In this document: piece by piece, positions 19,489 through 27,852 of the stretch
How positions within the stretch are numbered: the stretch's first letter is position 1
Layout: each line of letters starts with the position of its first letter
Source of the DNA: Haplosporangium gracile
Taxonomy: Eukaryota > Mortierellomycota > Mortierellomycetes > Mortierellales > Mortierellaceae
Direction of reading: 5' to 3'
Length of the DNA: 27,852 nucleotides
Assembly (NCBI GenBank): GCA_015499985.1
Contig: JAAAUF010000387.1
Coordinates: 8,291-36,142, forward strand
Notes under the pieces: generated by a model
What the model was told of the DNA's origin: nothing
Database searches by the model: none
Seen by the model: the letters and a program-made list of their open reading frames with translations, nothing else
Program-made: the position numbers and the translations under genes

Positions 19489-22400
19489 ATGGGAAAGAAT
19501 CGCCCACGTTACAACGAGAGGGCTAGAGCCTCAAGCAACAAAGCGTCTCGTCCACATCCCAATGCCAGAGACGGAGGACGGAAAGCTACGAAGCCTATTC
19601 TCTTGCAGCCGTATGTTATAATATGTCTGGCTGGGTGATAGGGAAATGTTTATGATTGCAGCTTGGTGGAGGAAGCCTTACTGATTGCTGTGCTCTCGCT
19701 AACAATTGAGTTGTTATTGCTTTCAATAGAACTGATTCCAATGCCGATATTCTTACGCCAGGACAGGTCGACACAGCAGCGATCGAGTTTAACGAGGAGG
19801 TAAACCGATGTTTGAGTGAACGACATAAAGGACTTAGGTACAAAGTGCTCAAGTCACTTATCAAACAACTAACACTATTCTTCATTGATATTTATATCGA
19901 CTTAGGCTGTCCAACCACAAATGAGCAGCAAGAAGAAGAAGAGGCTGGAAAAATACATCGTATGTGCACCCTTTGCTACTTGTTTCCGCCATATTCACAA
20001 ACATCGTCTCTGGAAGGATCATGACTCTGACAAATTTACTACAATACTTTCTTCCGGACATTTTGACACAATAGGAGAAAAAACTGAAAAAGGAGGCAAG
20101 AGGCGATCTTTTCAAGAAGATCGAGGAGCAGGCATGGTCGTCAGATCTGATGAAGTCGAGTCGAACTCTGGGACAGAACAAGGAGACCATGAAGCAGAAA
20201 CTCAGGAGAGCACTCAACGAACAGCGTCAAGGATTGGAGCAGTCTGACAAGAATGTATCATTGTATGCAAAGCCCAAGTACGACTACGACGATGACAACG
20301 ACGACAATGACGACGACAGTGGCGATGAAGATGGTGATGGGGATTATAATATGGCACCGGCTCCACCAGTTACGCCAGTGGTTACTAAACCTGTTACTGC
20401 ACCTGTGGCTGCGGGAAGTGCATTGAAGGTTGGAGCATCTATCCTTGTCCGGAAATCCACAACCAAGAAACCTGTAAGTCACGTCGCTCTTCATTATAGT
20501 GTGTGTTTGTAACTTCCCTGAGCGTATTCACAGTGCTAATATGCAAAATAATATCCAGTCTCGGTTAGCGATGATCCGTGCACAGAAGGAGACGGCCAAG
20601 CAGAAGGAACGCGAGAGCTCATTCGACAGTTCCAACTCAGAGTACGATTCTTCGTCAGACGACGGGGAGGACGACAAGAAGGATGGCAAGCGCAGCGGCA
20701 GTGAAGACGAGAGAGGAGACGCACAAGAACCAGCGAAGAAGAAGAGACGCGGCTGGATGACGGATCTCGGAGGAGTTGCCACCAGCGCAGAGGGCGTGGA
20801 GGAGCGTACCATCTCCAACATTGATGCTCTTCCTGAGAGGACTGGCGAATACGTGTCGAGTCGCGTGGAGCCTGAGACGGATCTTTTGGGCAACAGGGTC
20901 GAGAAGGTCGGTCAGCTGGAGGAGGGTGATATTGCCGAGGTAAGATTTCATTTCGAGCACACAATTTGGTTGAAGTTTGTCACACAACAACATCTGCTAA
21001 CCATAGTGTACTGGTATTCAATCTGTAGGCGTTCCATGTCCATGTTGACAGAGCCCCAGAAATTCAGGAGATGCGGTTGAAGCTGCCTGTTTGCGCCGAG
21101 GAACAGCATATTATGGAAAACATCATCTACAACGACATTGTCATCATCAAGGGCGAGACCGGTTCAGGAAAGACAACTCAGGTCCCCCAGTTCTTGTACG
21201 AGGCAGGATATGGAAACCCCAACAGCCCTAACCCCGGTATGATCGGAATTACCCAGCCCCGTCGTGTTGCTGCCGTCTCTATGGCAGATCGTGTTGCCAA
21301 GGAACTCAACCTCCCAGCATCCAAGATCTCGCATCAGATTCGATATGACGCTACGACTTCGTCCGACACTGTGATGAAGTTTATGACTGATGGTGTGTTG
21401 CTCCGCGAGCTGAATTCTGACTTCCTCCTTCGCAAGTACTCTGCCATTATTATCGATGAGGCTCACGAACGCAGTCTGAACACAGACATCTTGATCGGAG
21501 CTCTGAGTCGTATTGTTCGCCTGCGCAGGGAGGAGAGTAAGAAGGATCGCGAGAACACCAAGCCGCTCAAGTTAATCATCATGTCTGCCACCCTAGTCAT
21601 TGAGGAATTTACCAAAAACGAGCGACTTTTTGGAAACCAAACGAAGAGTAGCTCGAAGGCGGTCAAGGACACAAACGCAGAGGAAGGCAAGAAGGAAGGT
21701 GACGACGAGGAAGAAGAGCAGGCACCCAAGGAGCTTGTGCCTGTTGTCAGTGTGGATGTCAAGAAGGTGTATGGACTCACGATGCATTTCAACAAGAGGA
21801 CACCCGAGGTCGACTATGTTACGGAGGCGTTCAAGAAGGTATCAAAGATCCACTCAAAACTTCCTGAGGGTGCCATCTTGGTGTTTTTGTCTGGACAGGC
21901 TGAGATCACGGAGCTGGTCAAGAAGCTGAGGAAGAAGTTCCCCTTCAACAACCCCAACACTCCTCATCTTAACACTTGCAACAAAACAGGCAACGACAAG
22001 AAGTCGCAAAACGACAAGCCAGCGGCAGAGGAAAAGTCGGCATCTCAGGAGACCACTGGACCTGAGGCGAACCAGGAATTGGACCCCCGTAACGAGGATG
22101 TCGAGTTAGAGGATATGGCCATTGGCGATTCTGAGGTTGTCGCTCAGGTGGAGAGTATGGAAGAGGACGACGAGGCCTTTGATCTAGATGGATCAGATTC
22201 TGAGGAGGAGCTTGATGCCGACGCTGAGATCTTGGAGGAGATCCCCGATGCAGGAATGGCGCCTTTGCATGTCTTGCCTCTGTACTCGCTCTTGAAGACC
22301 GAGGAGCAGATGCGTGTCTTCCAGCCCCCACCACCAGGCTCGAGATTGTGTGTCGTAGCGACCAACGTTGCCGAGACTTCCATCACCATCCCCAACGTCA

Positions 22401-24088
22401 AGTATGTAGTCGACAGCGGAAAGTCCAAAGAGCGCCACTACGATAAGGAGACTGGAATCCAGACCTTCCAGGTTGGCTGGACATCCAAGGCTAGTGCTAT
22501 CCAGCGCGCTGGTCGTGCTGGTCGTACGGGTCATGGTCACTGTTACCGCTTGTACAGTTCTGCAGTCTACGAGAACGAGTTTGTCACGGCATCGGAGGCC
22601 GAGATCCAAAAGATGCCTATTGATGGTGTTGTCCTGCAGATGAAGAGCATGTATATCGACAATGTCGTCAACTTCCCCTTCCCTACGCCACCAAACCGTG
22701 AGGATTTAAAGCAGTCGGAGCAGCGTCTGGTTTACTTAAATGCGTTGGAAAACTCGAGCAAGAAGAGCATCACAGAACTGGGCAAGACCATGTCCATCTT
22801 CCCCCTCATTCCTCGTCTCGCCAAGATGTATGTTTCATATACCACGATTTGAGCTTATTTTTCATGCATTCATTTATTATGTCAAAGCCTCACTGCTAAC
22901 GTGCTCTTTTATTCATATTATAGGCTCACGCTTGCGCATCAAGAAAACTGTTTCCCCTATGTCATCGCCATTGTCGCTGCACTGTCGGTTGGCGAGGTGT
23001 TTGTCAAAGAGTTCCAATTGGATATCACTCGCCCTGGAGAGACTGACGATGAGAGCGAGGACGACGACGATGTATCAAATCAGCGATACCGCCTGGACGA
23101 CATGGACGAGATGGAACTGCAACATATCACTAACGAGAAGGTCCTCAAGAAGGAGAAGAGAAAGCTTACCAGGCGGAAGTTCTACAAGGCCCAGACTGTC
23201 CATGAGGCTCTTGACCCCTTGAACGATATGGCCAAGATCCTAAACGTCGTTGGAGCATATGCCCGTGAGACCAATAAGGAAAAGTTTTGCACAGAGAATT
23301 TTGTCCGGTATAAGGCCATGCAGGAAATTCACCAGCTGCGTGGACAGCTTACCCGGATGGTCCAGGACAACTTTGCCAACAGCGCCACTGTTTCTGATTT
23401 GGTGTTTGACCCTTATATGGACAAGCCCACGACTCGCCAGCTGACAGCCATCCGCCAGATTGTTGCTTGTGCATTCATGGATCAGGTTGCGATCAGGAGA
23501 GATCTTGTCGGAGCTGTTGAGGCTAACTACTCCAAGAAGGCCAAGACTGTTCCTTATGTCACGATGTGGTCCAAGGAGAGCGTCTATATCCACCCCAGCT
23601 CGGGATTGTTTGGGTTTAGCATGGACAAGGCACCGGCGATGGTTGTATACCAGGATCTTCAAAGGACTGTCAAGGCAGTCGAGATTGAGTCCAAGCCATC
23701 AAAGATCTACCTCAAGGGCTTGACGGTTGTTGATCCCAAGTGGATGGCCACCCTTGCTAACGGCACTGGACTTGTCCGCGCCTCCAAGGAGCGCATCATG
23801 TAAGGCTTTCTTACCTTTGGGAATGCTCGTTGCTGGTTTGTCGCATGATTTAACCTTTATCTTAGACCAGCGTACTAACTTTTTTTTTCTTTTTCCCTGT
23901 TTGATGCTAATAGCAAAATCGATGACAAGACACAAAAAGCGATCACGGACATCACATATGGACCGCACTACTGGCCTTTGCCACCGATCGAGATCTGGCA
24001 GCGGCGCGAAGGAGCCCGTTTGGTACCCATGTCCAAGGCCGAGGTGACGGCCAAGAAGGTCCAGATCAGCCGGAAAGCCAACCGGTAG
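19489..24088 (+). CDS. DHR1: DEAH-box RNA helicase, Dhr1/Ecm16/DHX37 type
   Basis: Predicted 1291-residue nucleolar helicase; the yeast orthologue releases U3 snoRNA from pre-18S rRNA with Utp14. Exons: 19489-19610, 19730-19799, 19906-19959, 20075-20473, 20559-20939, 21029-22827, 22924-23799, 23914-24088; every join is GT-AG and in frame. The basic N-terminus has KKKKRLEKYI then EKKLKKEARGDLFKKIEE, typical of this family, followed by Asp/Glu- and Ser-rich disorder. Motifs: I GETGSGKT 384-391, II DEAH 485-488, III SAT 528-530, V TNVAETSITIP 787-797, VI QRAGRAGR 834-841, then helicase-associated and OB-fold regions with KVLKKEKRKLTRRKFYKA in an acidic and basic insert. Acidic inserts between motifs III and V are usual for Dhr1. 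The start fits MGKNRPRYNERARA, a likely basic nucleolar-localising N-terminus. Length is close to yeast Ecm16 (about 1270). No lesion was seen. Confidence 0.95.
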
Positions 24089-24141
24089 ACTCACACACAC
24101 AAACAACCTCCCATTCGCATTGCATTCGCATCATTCACAAA

Positions 24142-24147
24142 AATAAA
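24142..24147 (+). terminator. Poly(A) signal candidate for DHR1
   Basis: AATAAA lies 54 nt downstream of the helicase stop codon. Confidence 0.45.
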
Positions 24148-24199
24148 CAGCATTAGAGCATTTTTTCTTTTTGTAAACACTATCACACCGAAATATTCG

Positions 24200-24555
24200 T
24201 AATTTTTGTGCGTTTCTGGTACAGTGTCTGCGGAGACCGCAAGGAACACGTGTGGTCGCACTTGCCGAAAGCGCTTCTTCCATGCTACTCTCTTTATCAT
24301 ATTTAAAATAATCTAATTTCTCCTTGTCCAGTCCATACATCAGCTTCAGTCTGGGTCACCTCTCCGCCATCCAGTCCAGTTCTGTCCTCCCGAGCCGGCG
24401 GTTCTAGATGCCTGAGTCTTGTCAGACGGGCCAGTTGATCGTATACGCCGCGGTGTTGTCTCTGGCATCGGTGGACCTTTTTCGACCGCCGCTGTCTCCT
24501 CCTCTGTAAGCTCTGTTGTTATGATCGACTGCCCTGGATTCATCATGACCCACCA
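24200..24555 (-). pseudogene. Internally deleted F-box/LRR relic, copy 4
   Basis: On the minus strand, ELTEEETAAVEK (about 24516-24480) matches the LSEEEAAAAVEK block of F-box relic 1. One base out of frame it continues as VHRCQRQHRGVYDQLARL and TRLRHLE (about 24480-24405), the usual end-of-LRR linker of the family. The sequence then jumps to TELDWMAER, a TGA where the family has TGG, and PRLKLMYGLDKEKLDYFKYD (about 24375-24300), followed in another frame by KKRFRQVRPHVF (about 24272-24237). The segment equivalent to LGYE...LRNLETFGF in relic 1 is missing. It is a C-terminal fragment only, with no F-box. Confidence 0.72.
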
Positions 24556-25000
24556 GAAAGATTAAAGCATTGTTATTTTATGTTCTATTTGTAGTGGATT
24601 AAAGTTGCCGTTCTTTAATTTTTCAGTAGATAACCACCAGCAGGTTCACAGTCCAACCATACTCTAATGGTAAACAGACACTGAGCCTCCAGATGACTTC
24701 TCACAGTTGAAACGTTGCGTAGAGCCAGCTAAGCGCCGTCGATGATAAGGCAAAAGAAAAAAGATCAACCATGCTTGAAACGAAAAGCGAATCAACTTGT
24801 CGGTGCCTCTATTTTGTCTAAAACGCGTCTTATTTACGGTACTTAAATCATGCCATGTCTCGAGACCGGTCGCGTTATGATTAACGACTCAGCCCCAGAA
24901 CAAAAAAGAATATATAGATAGTATTTCTTTGAGCAAGTCCATAAAATAATGAGCGTATTATTCGATGTTCGTTATTTGTTATTCGTTTGTTGTAAAGTAA
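24556..25000. other. Intergenic region with no supported gene
   Basis: AT-rich spacer between the F-box relic and the 3' flank of the minus-strand cysteine-rich gene. No domain, repeat or RNA gene was recognised. Confidence 0.45.
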
Positions 25001-25060
25001 AATAAAAGAGCCCATGCGGGGGTACACAGAGGTGACTTTGGTGTAAAGAATATACATCCG

Positions 25061-25066
25061 TTTATT
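25061..25066 (-). terminator. Poly(A) signal of left cysteine-rich gene
   Basis: AATAAA on the minus strand, 115 nt past the stop, inside a block conserved with the right copy (CCACTGGTYCAATAAAYGG). Conservation between duplicates supports function. Confidence 0.6.
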
Positions 25067-25180
25067 GGACCAGTGGTAGAAAAGAACCTCAAGTCTTGGT
25101 GAAAAAGAATAAAGAAAGCGAAAAAGAAGCGTGACATATGGTCGAGAAAAAGAGCACGAAAAGCAATAGCTAATACTTCA

Positions 25181-25486
25181 TTAGGCACAGGAAAACGATC
25201 GCTTGCTGGCACCACATCTACTAAGATCGTCCCCAACAGTGTAGCAAGTATTTCCACCGCAGTCAGGGTCATCAAAGGCATAGCATGTGCCACCCTGTGT
25301 TCTCATCTCCAGATTACATTTATAGTAATTGTCAAGATTGAAGCAACGCTTGTCACCCTAATTGAAATACATTGTCTCGTAATTAGTTCCCTGGCACGAC
25401 AGGTAGAGAGTGGTCGCACTGCAGACTGGCATCAGGAAGGCGAAGAGCAGGACTGACAGGTAGACCGAGTTGGAGGTGGAAAGCAT
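25181..25486 (-). pseudogene. Small secreted cysteine-rich protein, copy with an in-frame TAG
   Basis: From ATG 25486 to TAA 25181 there are 101 codons before the stop, with a single in-frame TAG at codon 43 (25360-25358). The intact paralogue has glutamine CAA at this place. The rest aligns without frameshift: signal peptide MLSTSNSVYLSVLLFAF, then after the TAG GDKRCFN, GGTCYAFDDPDC, GNTCYTV and KRSFSCA. All eight mature cysteines of the paralogue are kept (codons 31, 47, 57, 68, 76, 81, 91, 100). As read, translation would stop after the signal peptide and about 19 residues. It is either a very recent pseudogene, a polymorphic null allele, an assembly error, or a readthrough gene. The bases CAATTAGGG resemble a 3' splice site, but the paralogue is colinear across this point, which argues against an intron. 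Confidence 0.75.
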
Positions 25487-25505
25487 TTTGGAAATGAAAG
25501 AGTGG

Positions 25506-25609
25506 CTATTAAAGACGGCGGGAGAAAAAAAGAAATGCAAAGTCTTAGTTACGAAGTACTGCTGTTACCTCTTGACTGTTTTAGAAGAAGTATAGTTAGA
25601 TTGCCTTAC
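25506..25609 (-). other. 5'UTR intron of left cysteine-rich gene
   Basis: On the minus strand GTAAGG (25609) to AATAG (ends 25506), 104 nt, 19 nt before the ATG. The right copy has GTAAGT...AATAG at the equivalent place, 20 nt before its ATG. Shared position and splice signals support a real leader intron. Confidence 0.6.
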
Positions 25610-25757
25610 GAGTTTCTGGTTTGATGTTAGAGGTGTTGCGCAGTACGTACTTTGCGGAGGTTCTTGTTAAGTATTAGGAATGCTGTTGCGGTTCCAGAGT
25701 CTTGAAGTAACAAGGTCGGTTGTGTGTTGGTGAAGGAAGGTGGGTGGGTGCGGCCTT

Positions 25758-25765
25758 TTTATATA
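25758..25765 (-). promoter_or_regulatory. TATA box of left cysteine-rich gene
   Basis: TATATAAA on the minus strand, 279 nt upstream of the ATG. The right copy has the same octamer 292 nt upstream of its ATG. Confidence 0.6.
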
Positions 25766-26161
25766 TGCGCAAGAGTCAAAAACAGATCGTATTATTGTCA
25801 TTTGGGCATGGAGAGAGAAGACAGCAAAGAAATAGAGACACTGCCACCTCTCATCTGGGGAAAGATTAAGAAAGAACATCAAGGACATACTGAAGAACCC
25901 CCCGCCCCAGCAATCAAGAAACAACACCAAAGGACGATACCAAGGAGAAGGAGACGGCATAAAAGACCATAGCAGTGGACAAGCAAACAAAATCGGTATT
26001 TAACAACGTCAAAGAAGGCTGAAAAAAGTAGAGGGATGAGGAAAATCAGCGAATGGAAAATGGGGAAAAACCAAGGCATTGCCGCATAAGAAAAATCAAC
26101 TGATGGGCAAATCAAGGGCACGCGAGTGGCTGAGAATGGAGGCACGCCGAAAAGATCGACA

Positions 26162-26181
26162 GACGTCACCTTGGGCGCAGC
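26162..26181 (-). promoter_or_regulatory. Conserved upstream element with TGACGTC core, left arm
   Basis: On the minus strand GCTGCGCCCAAGGTGACGTC matches the right arm in 19 of 20 bases. The TGACGTC core resembles a CRE/ATF-type bZIP site. It lies about 400 bp upstream of the TATA box. Conservation may reflect recent duplication rather than selection. Confidence 0.4.
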
Positions 26182-26229
26182 ATCAAGGATTAACACTAGA
26201 AATATCGAGAATCCTCGCCGCTCTGAATA

Positions 26230-26560
26230 ACCAACCATAGCCACACAGTTCATGAATTAAAATCAAAAGAAACGGAAGATGAATATTTACCTGACACCTG
26301 CACATTGGACTGTCCTACGCAGAGGGGTTCCGCTCACAAGCATAAGGAAAGAGCTGAAGGAAACAAGAGAAAGGAATTTTCTTTCCGATTCTCAATCTTT
26401 CATCCCTTGATTTTTTCTGCCAGTTTTTCTCATGTCTTTTCTTTTCCACGATTTATTCCTTAATCTATTTTGCTTCTCTGGGCCTTATTTCATCCCTTGA
26501 CCTATTTCACGCCTTGAAGTCTCTCTGTCCATTGGGGTTGTGCATTGGTGCTGTACTGTC
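26230..26560. other. Centre of the inverted duplication
   Basis: Spacer between the two arms with no clear similarity between its halves and no recognised gene. It lies between the promoters of two genes that point away from each other. Confidence 0.4.
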
Positions 26561-26623
26561 TCTTGTTCATTTAGCTGTGACGATGTTATCCCTTGTATCT
26601 ACCTTTTAGTGTCTTCCCTTGTT

Positions 26624-26643
26624 GCTGCGCCTAAGGTGACGTC
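26624..26643 (+). promoter_or_regulatory. Conserved upstream element with TGACGTC core, right arm
   Basis: GCTGCGCCTAAGGTGACGTC, one mismatch from the left-arm copy. It lies about 300 bp upstream of the TATA box of the right cysteine-rich gene. The TGACGTC core suggests a bZIP (CRE/ATF) site. Confidence 0.4.
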
Positions 26644-26938
26644 CTTGATGTTTTCGGCGTCCCTCCTTTCTCAGCCCTATTTCCCGTTTCCCATTTCCCA
26701 ATTTCTTGGCCTGTCTCCCATTTTTGACACCCCTCCTGTCCTAAGTAGGCTGTGCCTTTGATCTTTCAATTGAGAGCAGATGGCTGTGTCTCTGACTTGT
26801 ACTGTTATCTCCTTGTGAATACCCTTTTAACTACTCTCATGACCAAATTAATCGTCACTGCTCTCATGGATCCGAATAGGAATCTGAGTAAAACCAGCTA
26901 TCCGCTGGAGAAGAACCATCTCGTCGACTCTTTCACAG

Positions 26939-26946
26939 TATATAAA
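26939..26946 (+). promoter_or_regulatory. TATA box of right cysteine-rich gene
   Basis: TATATAAA, 292 nt before the ATG and matched by the same octamer in the left copy. Confidence 0.6.
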
Positions 26947-27099
26947 GAAGTCGCATCCGCCCGGTATCCTTCAGTAACACACATCTAAGCTATTTACCCT
27001 CAAGACTCTGAAGCTACAACAGTTTTTCCACCTCTCGAAATAACCGCCACAAGAACCACCATACAAAGACCTGCGCAACACCCCCCACAATAGACTTTC

Positions 27100-27210
27100 G
27101 TAAGTCTTTTTGTCATTACTTCTACCACTACACACAGGAAAATCGACAGTGCTTCATAACTGACAACCTCCCCCTCTTTCTTTTTTTCTGCCATAATCTT
27201 CCTCCAATAG
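27100..27210 (+). other. 5'UTR intron of right cysteine-rich gene
   Basis: GTAAGT at 27100 to AATAG ending 27210 (111 nt), 20 nt before the ATG, with a CT-rich 3' part. The left copy has an equivalent intron. Confidence 0.6.
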
Positions 27211-27230
27211 CCGTCCCCTCCCCATCCAAA

Positions 27231-27545
27231 ATGCTTTCCACCTCCAACTCGATTTACCTGCCAGTCTCAGTCGTCCTGTTCTTCACCTCCCTTCTGCAAG
27301 TCTGCGGTGCGACCACCCTCAATCTGGCCTGTCAAGGAACCGATTTTCACACCATTTATTACGAACAAGGCGACAAGCGATGCTTTAACACTCAGGAATA
27401 CTCTCAATGCTACCTGAATATGTGGGCGCAGGGCAGCACTTGCTATGCCTTTGACGGACTCGATTGTACTGGAAATACTTGTTACACTGTTGAAGGGCAG
27501 ACAAGTGAATGTGGTGCCAAGAAGAGATCGTTTTCTTGCGCTTGA
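27231..27545 (+). CDS. Small secreted cysteine-rich protein
   Basis: Intact 104-residue protein, family not recognised. Residues 1 to about 26 are a signal peptide: MLSTSNS, a hydrophobic core rich in Leu/Val/Phe, then a likely cleavage site near VCGA|TT. The mature part of about 78 residues has eight cysteines, in CQGT, KRCFN, SQCYL, STCYAF, LDCTGN, TCYTV, SECGAK and SFSCA, consistent with four disulphides and an extracellular location. It is single-exon in its coding part with a leader intron upstream. It is the paralogue of the minus-strand copy at 25181-25486, which has a premature TAG. Possible roles (cell-wall protein, effector, defence peptide) cannot be told apart from the sequence. 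The start is supported by the signal peptide and by conservation of MLSTSNS in both copies. Confidence 0.88.
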   Translation: MLSTSNSIYLPVSVVLFFTSLLQVCGATTLNLACQGTDFHTIYYEQGDKRCFNTQEYSQCYLNMWAQGSTCYAFDGLDCTGNTCYTVEGQTSECGAKKRSFSCA

Positions 27546-27581
27546 ACGGTTTGATGAAATCATCAGCTGCCTTGTGCTTTT

Positions 27582-27593
27582 CCCCCCCCCCCC
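27582..27593 (+). repeat. Poly(C) run
   Basis: Twelve consecutive C in the 3' untranslated region of the cysteine-rich gene. The length of such runs is often uncertain in assemblies. Confidence 0.7.
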
Positions 27594-27679
27594 TCAATTA
27601 TACACCATTTCTTGTACTTTTTTCATATTTTTCGCTTTTACCAAGTTTGAGATTTAAGCCTCTTCAATGCCACTGGTTC

Positions 27680-27685
27680 AATAAA
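27680..27685 (+). terminator. Poly(A) signal of right cysteine-rich gene
   Basis: AATAAA 134 nt past the stop codon, in a block shared with the left copy (poly(A) signal there at 25066-25061). Confidence 0.6.
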
Positions 27686-27852
27686 TGGATGTATGTTCTC
27701 CCCTTTTCTATGTTAATGACACGTCTGTGCGCTCCCGCAAAGACTCTTAAGCATTCTCTTACGGGGTCGTTCCAGATGTAAAGGGCAGGCCAGAAATGCT
27801 TGCACAGTCTGGATTCCAGAGAACCGCTCGTGTGGTACATCTTTTAAAACAT

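Larger units (their letters stand above)
25000..26230 (-). repeat. Left arm of an inverted duplication
   Basis: Read on the minus strand, this arm carries upstream sequence, TATA box, 5'UTR intron, coding sequence and 3' flank in the same order as the right arm at about 26560-27770. Landmarks in common: GCGCCYAAGGTGACGTC, TATATAAA, the CTGCGCAACACC block, AATAG|CC acceptor, MLSTSNS coding start, and CCACTGGTYCAATAAAYGG in the 3' flank. Arm limits are approximate because similarity fades. Confidence 0.75.
26560..27770 (+). repeat. Right arm of an inverted duplication
   Basis: Partner of the left arm (about 25000-26230, minus), holding the same series of landmarks in the opposite orientation. 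Similarity is strongest in the coding sequence and patchy in the flanks. Confidence 0.75.

Noticed and set aside
25351..25375. TTTCAATTAG|G at the premature stop as a 3' splice site
   Set aside because: The paralogue is colinear through this point with no extra sequence, leaving no intron to remove.
25879..26253. 124-codon minus-strand frame and a similar plus-strand frame at 26540-26761, sharing AAPKVTS
   Set aside because: The similarity is the DNA-level match between the arms of the inverted duplication; both lie in promoter sequence and the frames diverge at once outside the conserved block.

Overview
The window is nuclear DNA from a filamentous fungus. Genes are broken by many short GT-AG introns (mostly 55-155 nt), promoters are CT-rich, poly(T) tracts are common, and a family of F-box/leucine-rich-repeat genes lies scattered and decaying. 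That family and the overall style suggest an early-diverging lineage, most likely Mortierellomycotina (Mortierella-like). The placement is an inference from gene style, not a database result.

Layout. (1) 1343-4395, minus: a seven-exon chromatin-reader gene with an N-terminal PWWP domain and a C-terminal helical domain resembling the LEDGF/HRP2 integrase-binding domain (TFIIS N-terminal-like). Its second intron is about 1.08 kb and cuts the PWWP domain. (2) 6991-12044, plus: an eleven-exon SNT2 orthologue (BAH, PHD, ELM2-like, SANT, GATA finger, PHD, extended PHD) with a possible second, split GATA-like finger at the C-terminus. The two genes diverge from a 2.6-kb spacer rich in CT tracts and holding a TGTTG pentanucleotide repeat. 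(3) 12354-18850: three broken F-box/LRR genes (plus, minus, plus), all with frameshifts and stops. (4) 19489-24088, plus: an eight-exon DEAH-box RNA helicase of the Dhr1/Ecm16/DHX37 type, which releases U3 snoRNA during 18S rRNA maturation. (5) About 24200-24550, minus: a fourth, internally deleted F-box/LRR relic. (6) About 25000-27770: an inverted duplication carrying two copies of a small secreted cysteine-rich protein gene that point away from each other. The right copy is intact. The left copy has one in-frame TAG at codon 43 with an otherwise intact frame. Homology covers the coding sequence, a 5'UTR intron, the TATA box, an upstream element with a TGACGTC core, and the 3' flank.

Two neighbouring genes encode chromatin readers that could act in the same histone-mark pathway; co-regulation is only inferred. 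The helicase is housekeeping. The F-box relics and the inverted secreted-protein pair are the fast-evolving part of the window. No CRISPR, plasmid or viral replication feature was seen. Exon joins were worked out by hand from reading frame, splice signals and domain continuity. All joins keep frame and give 455, 1113 and 1291 residues for the three large genes.
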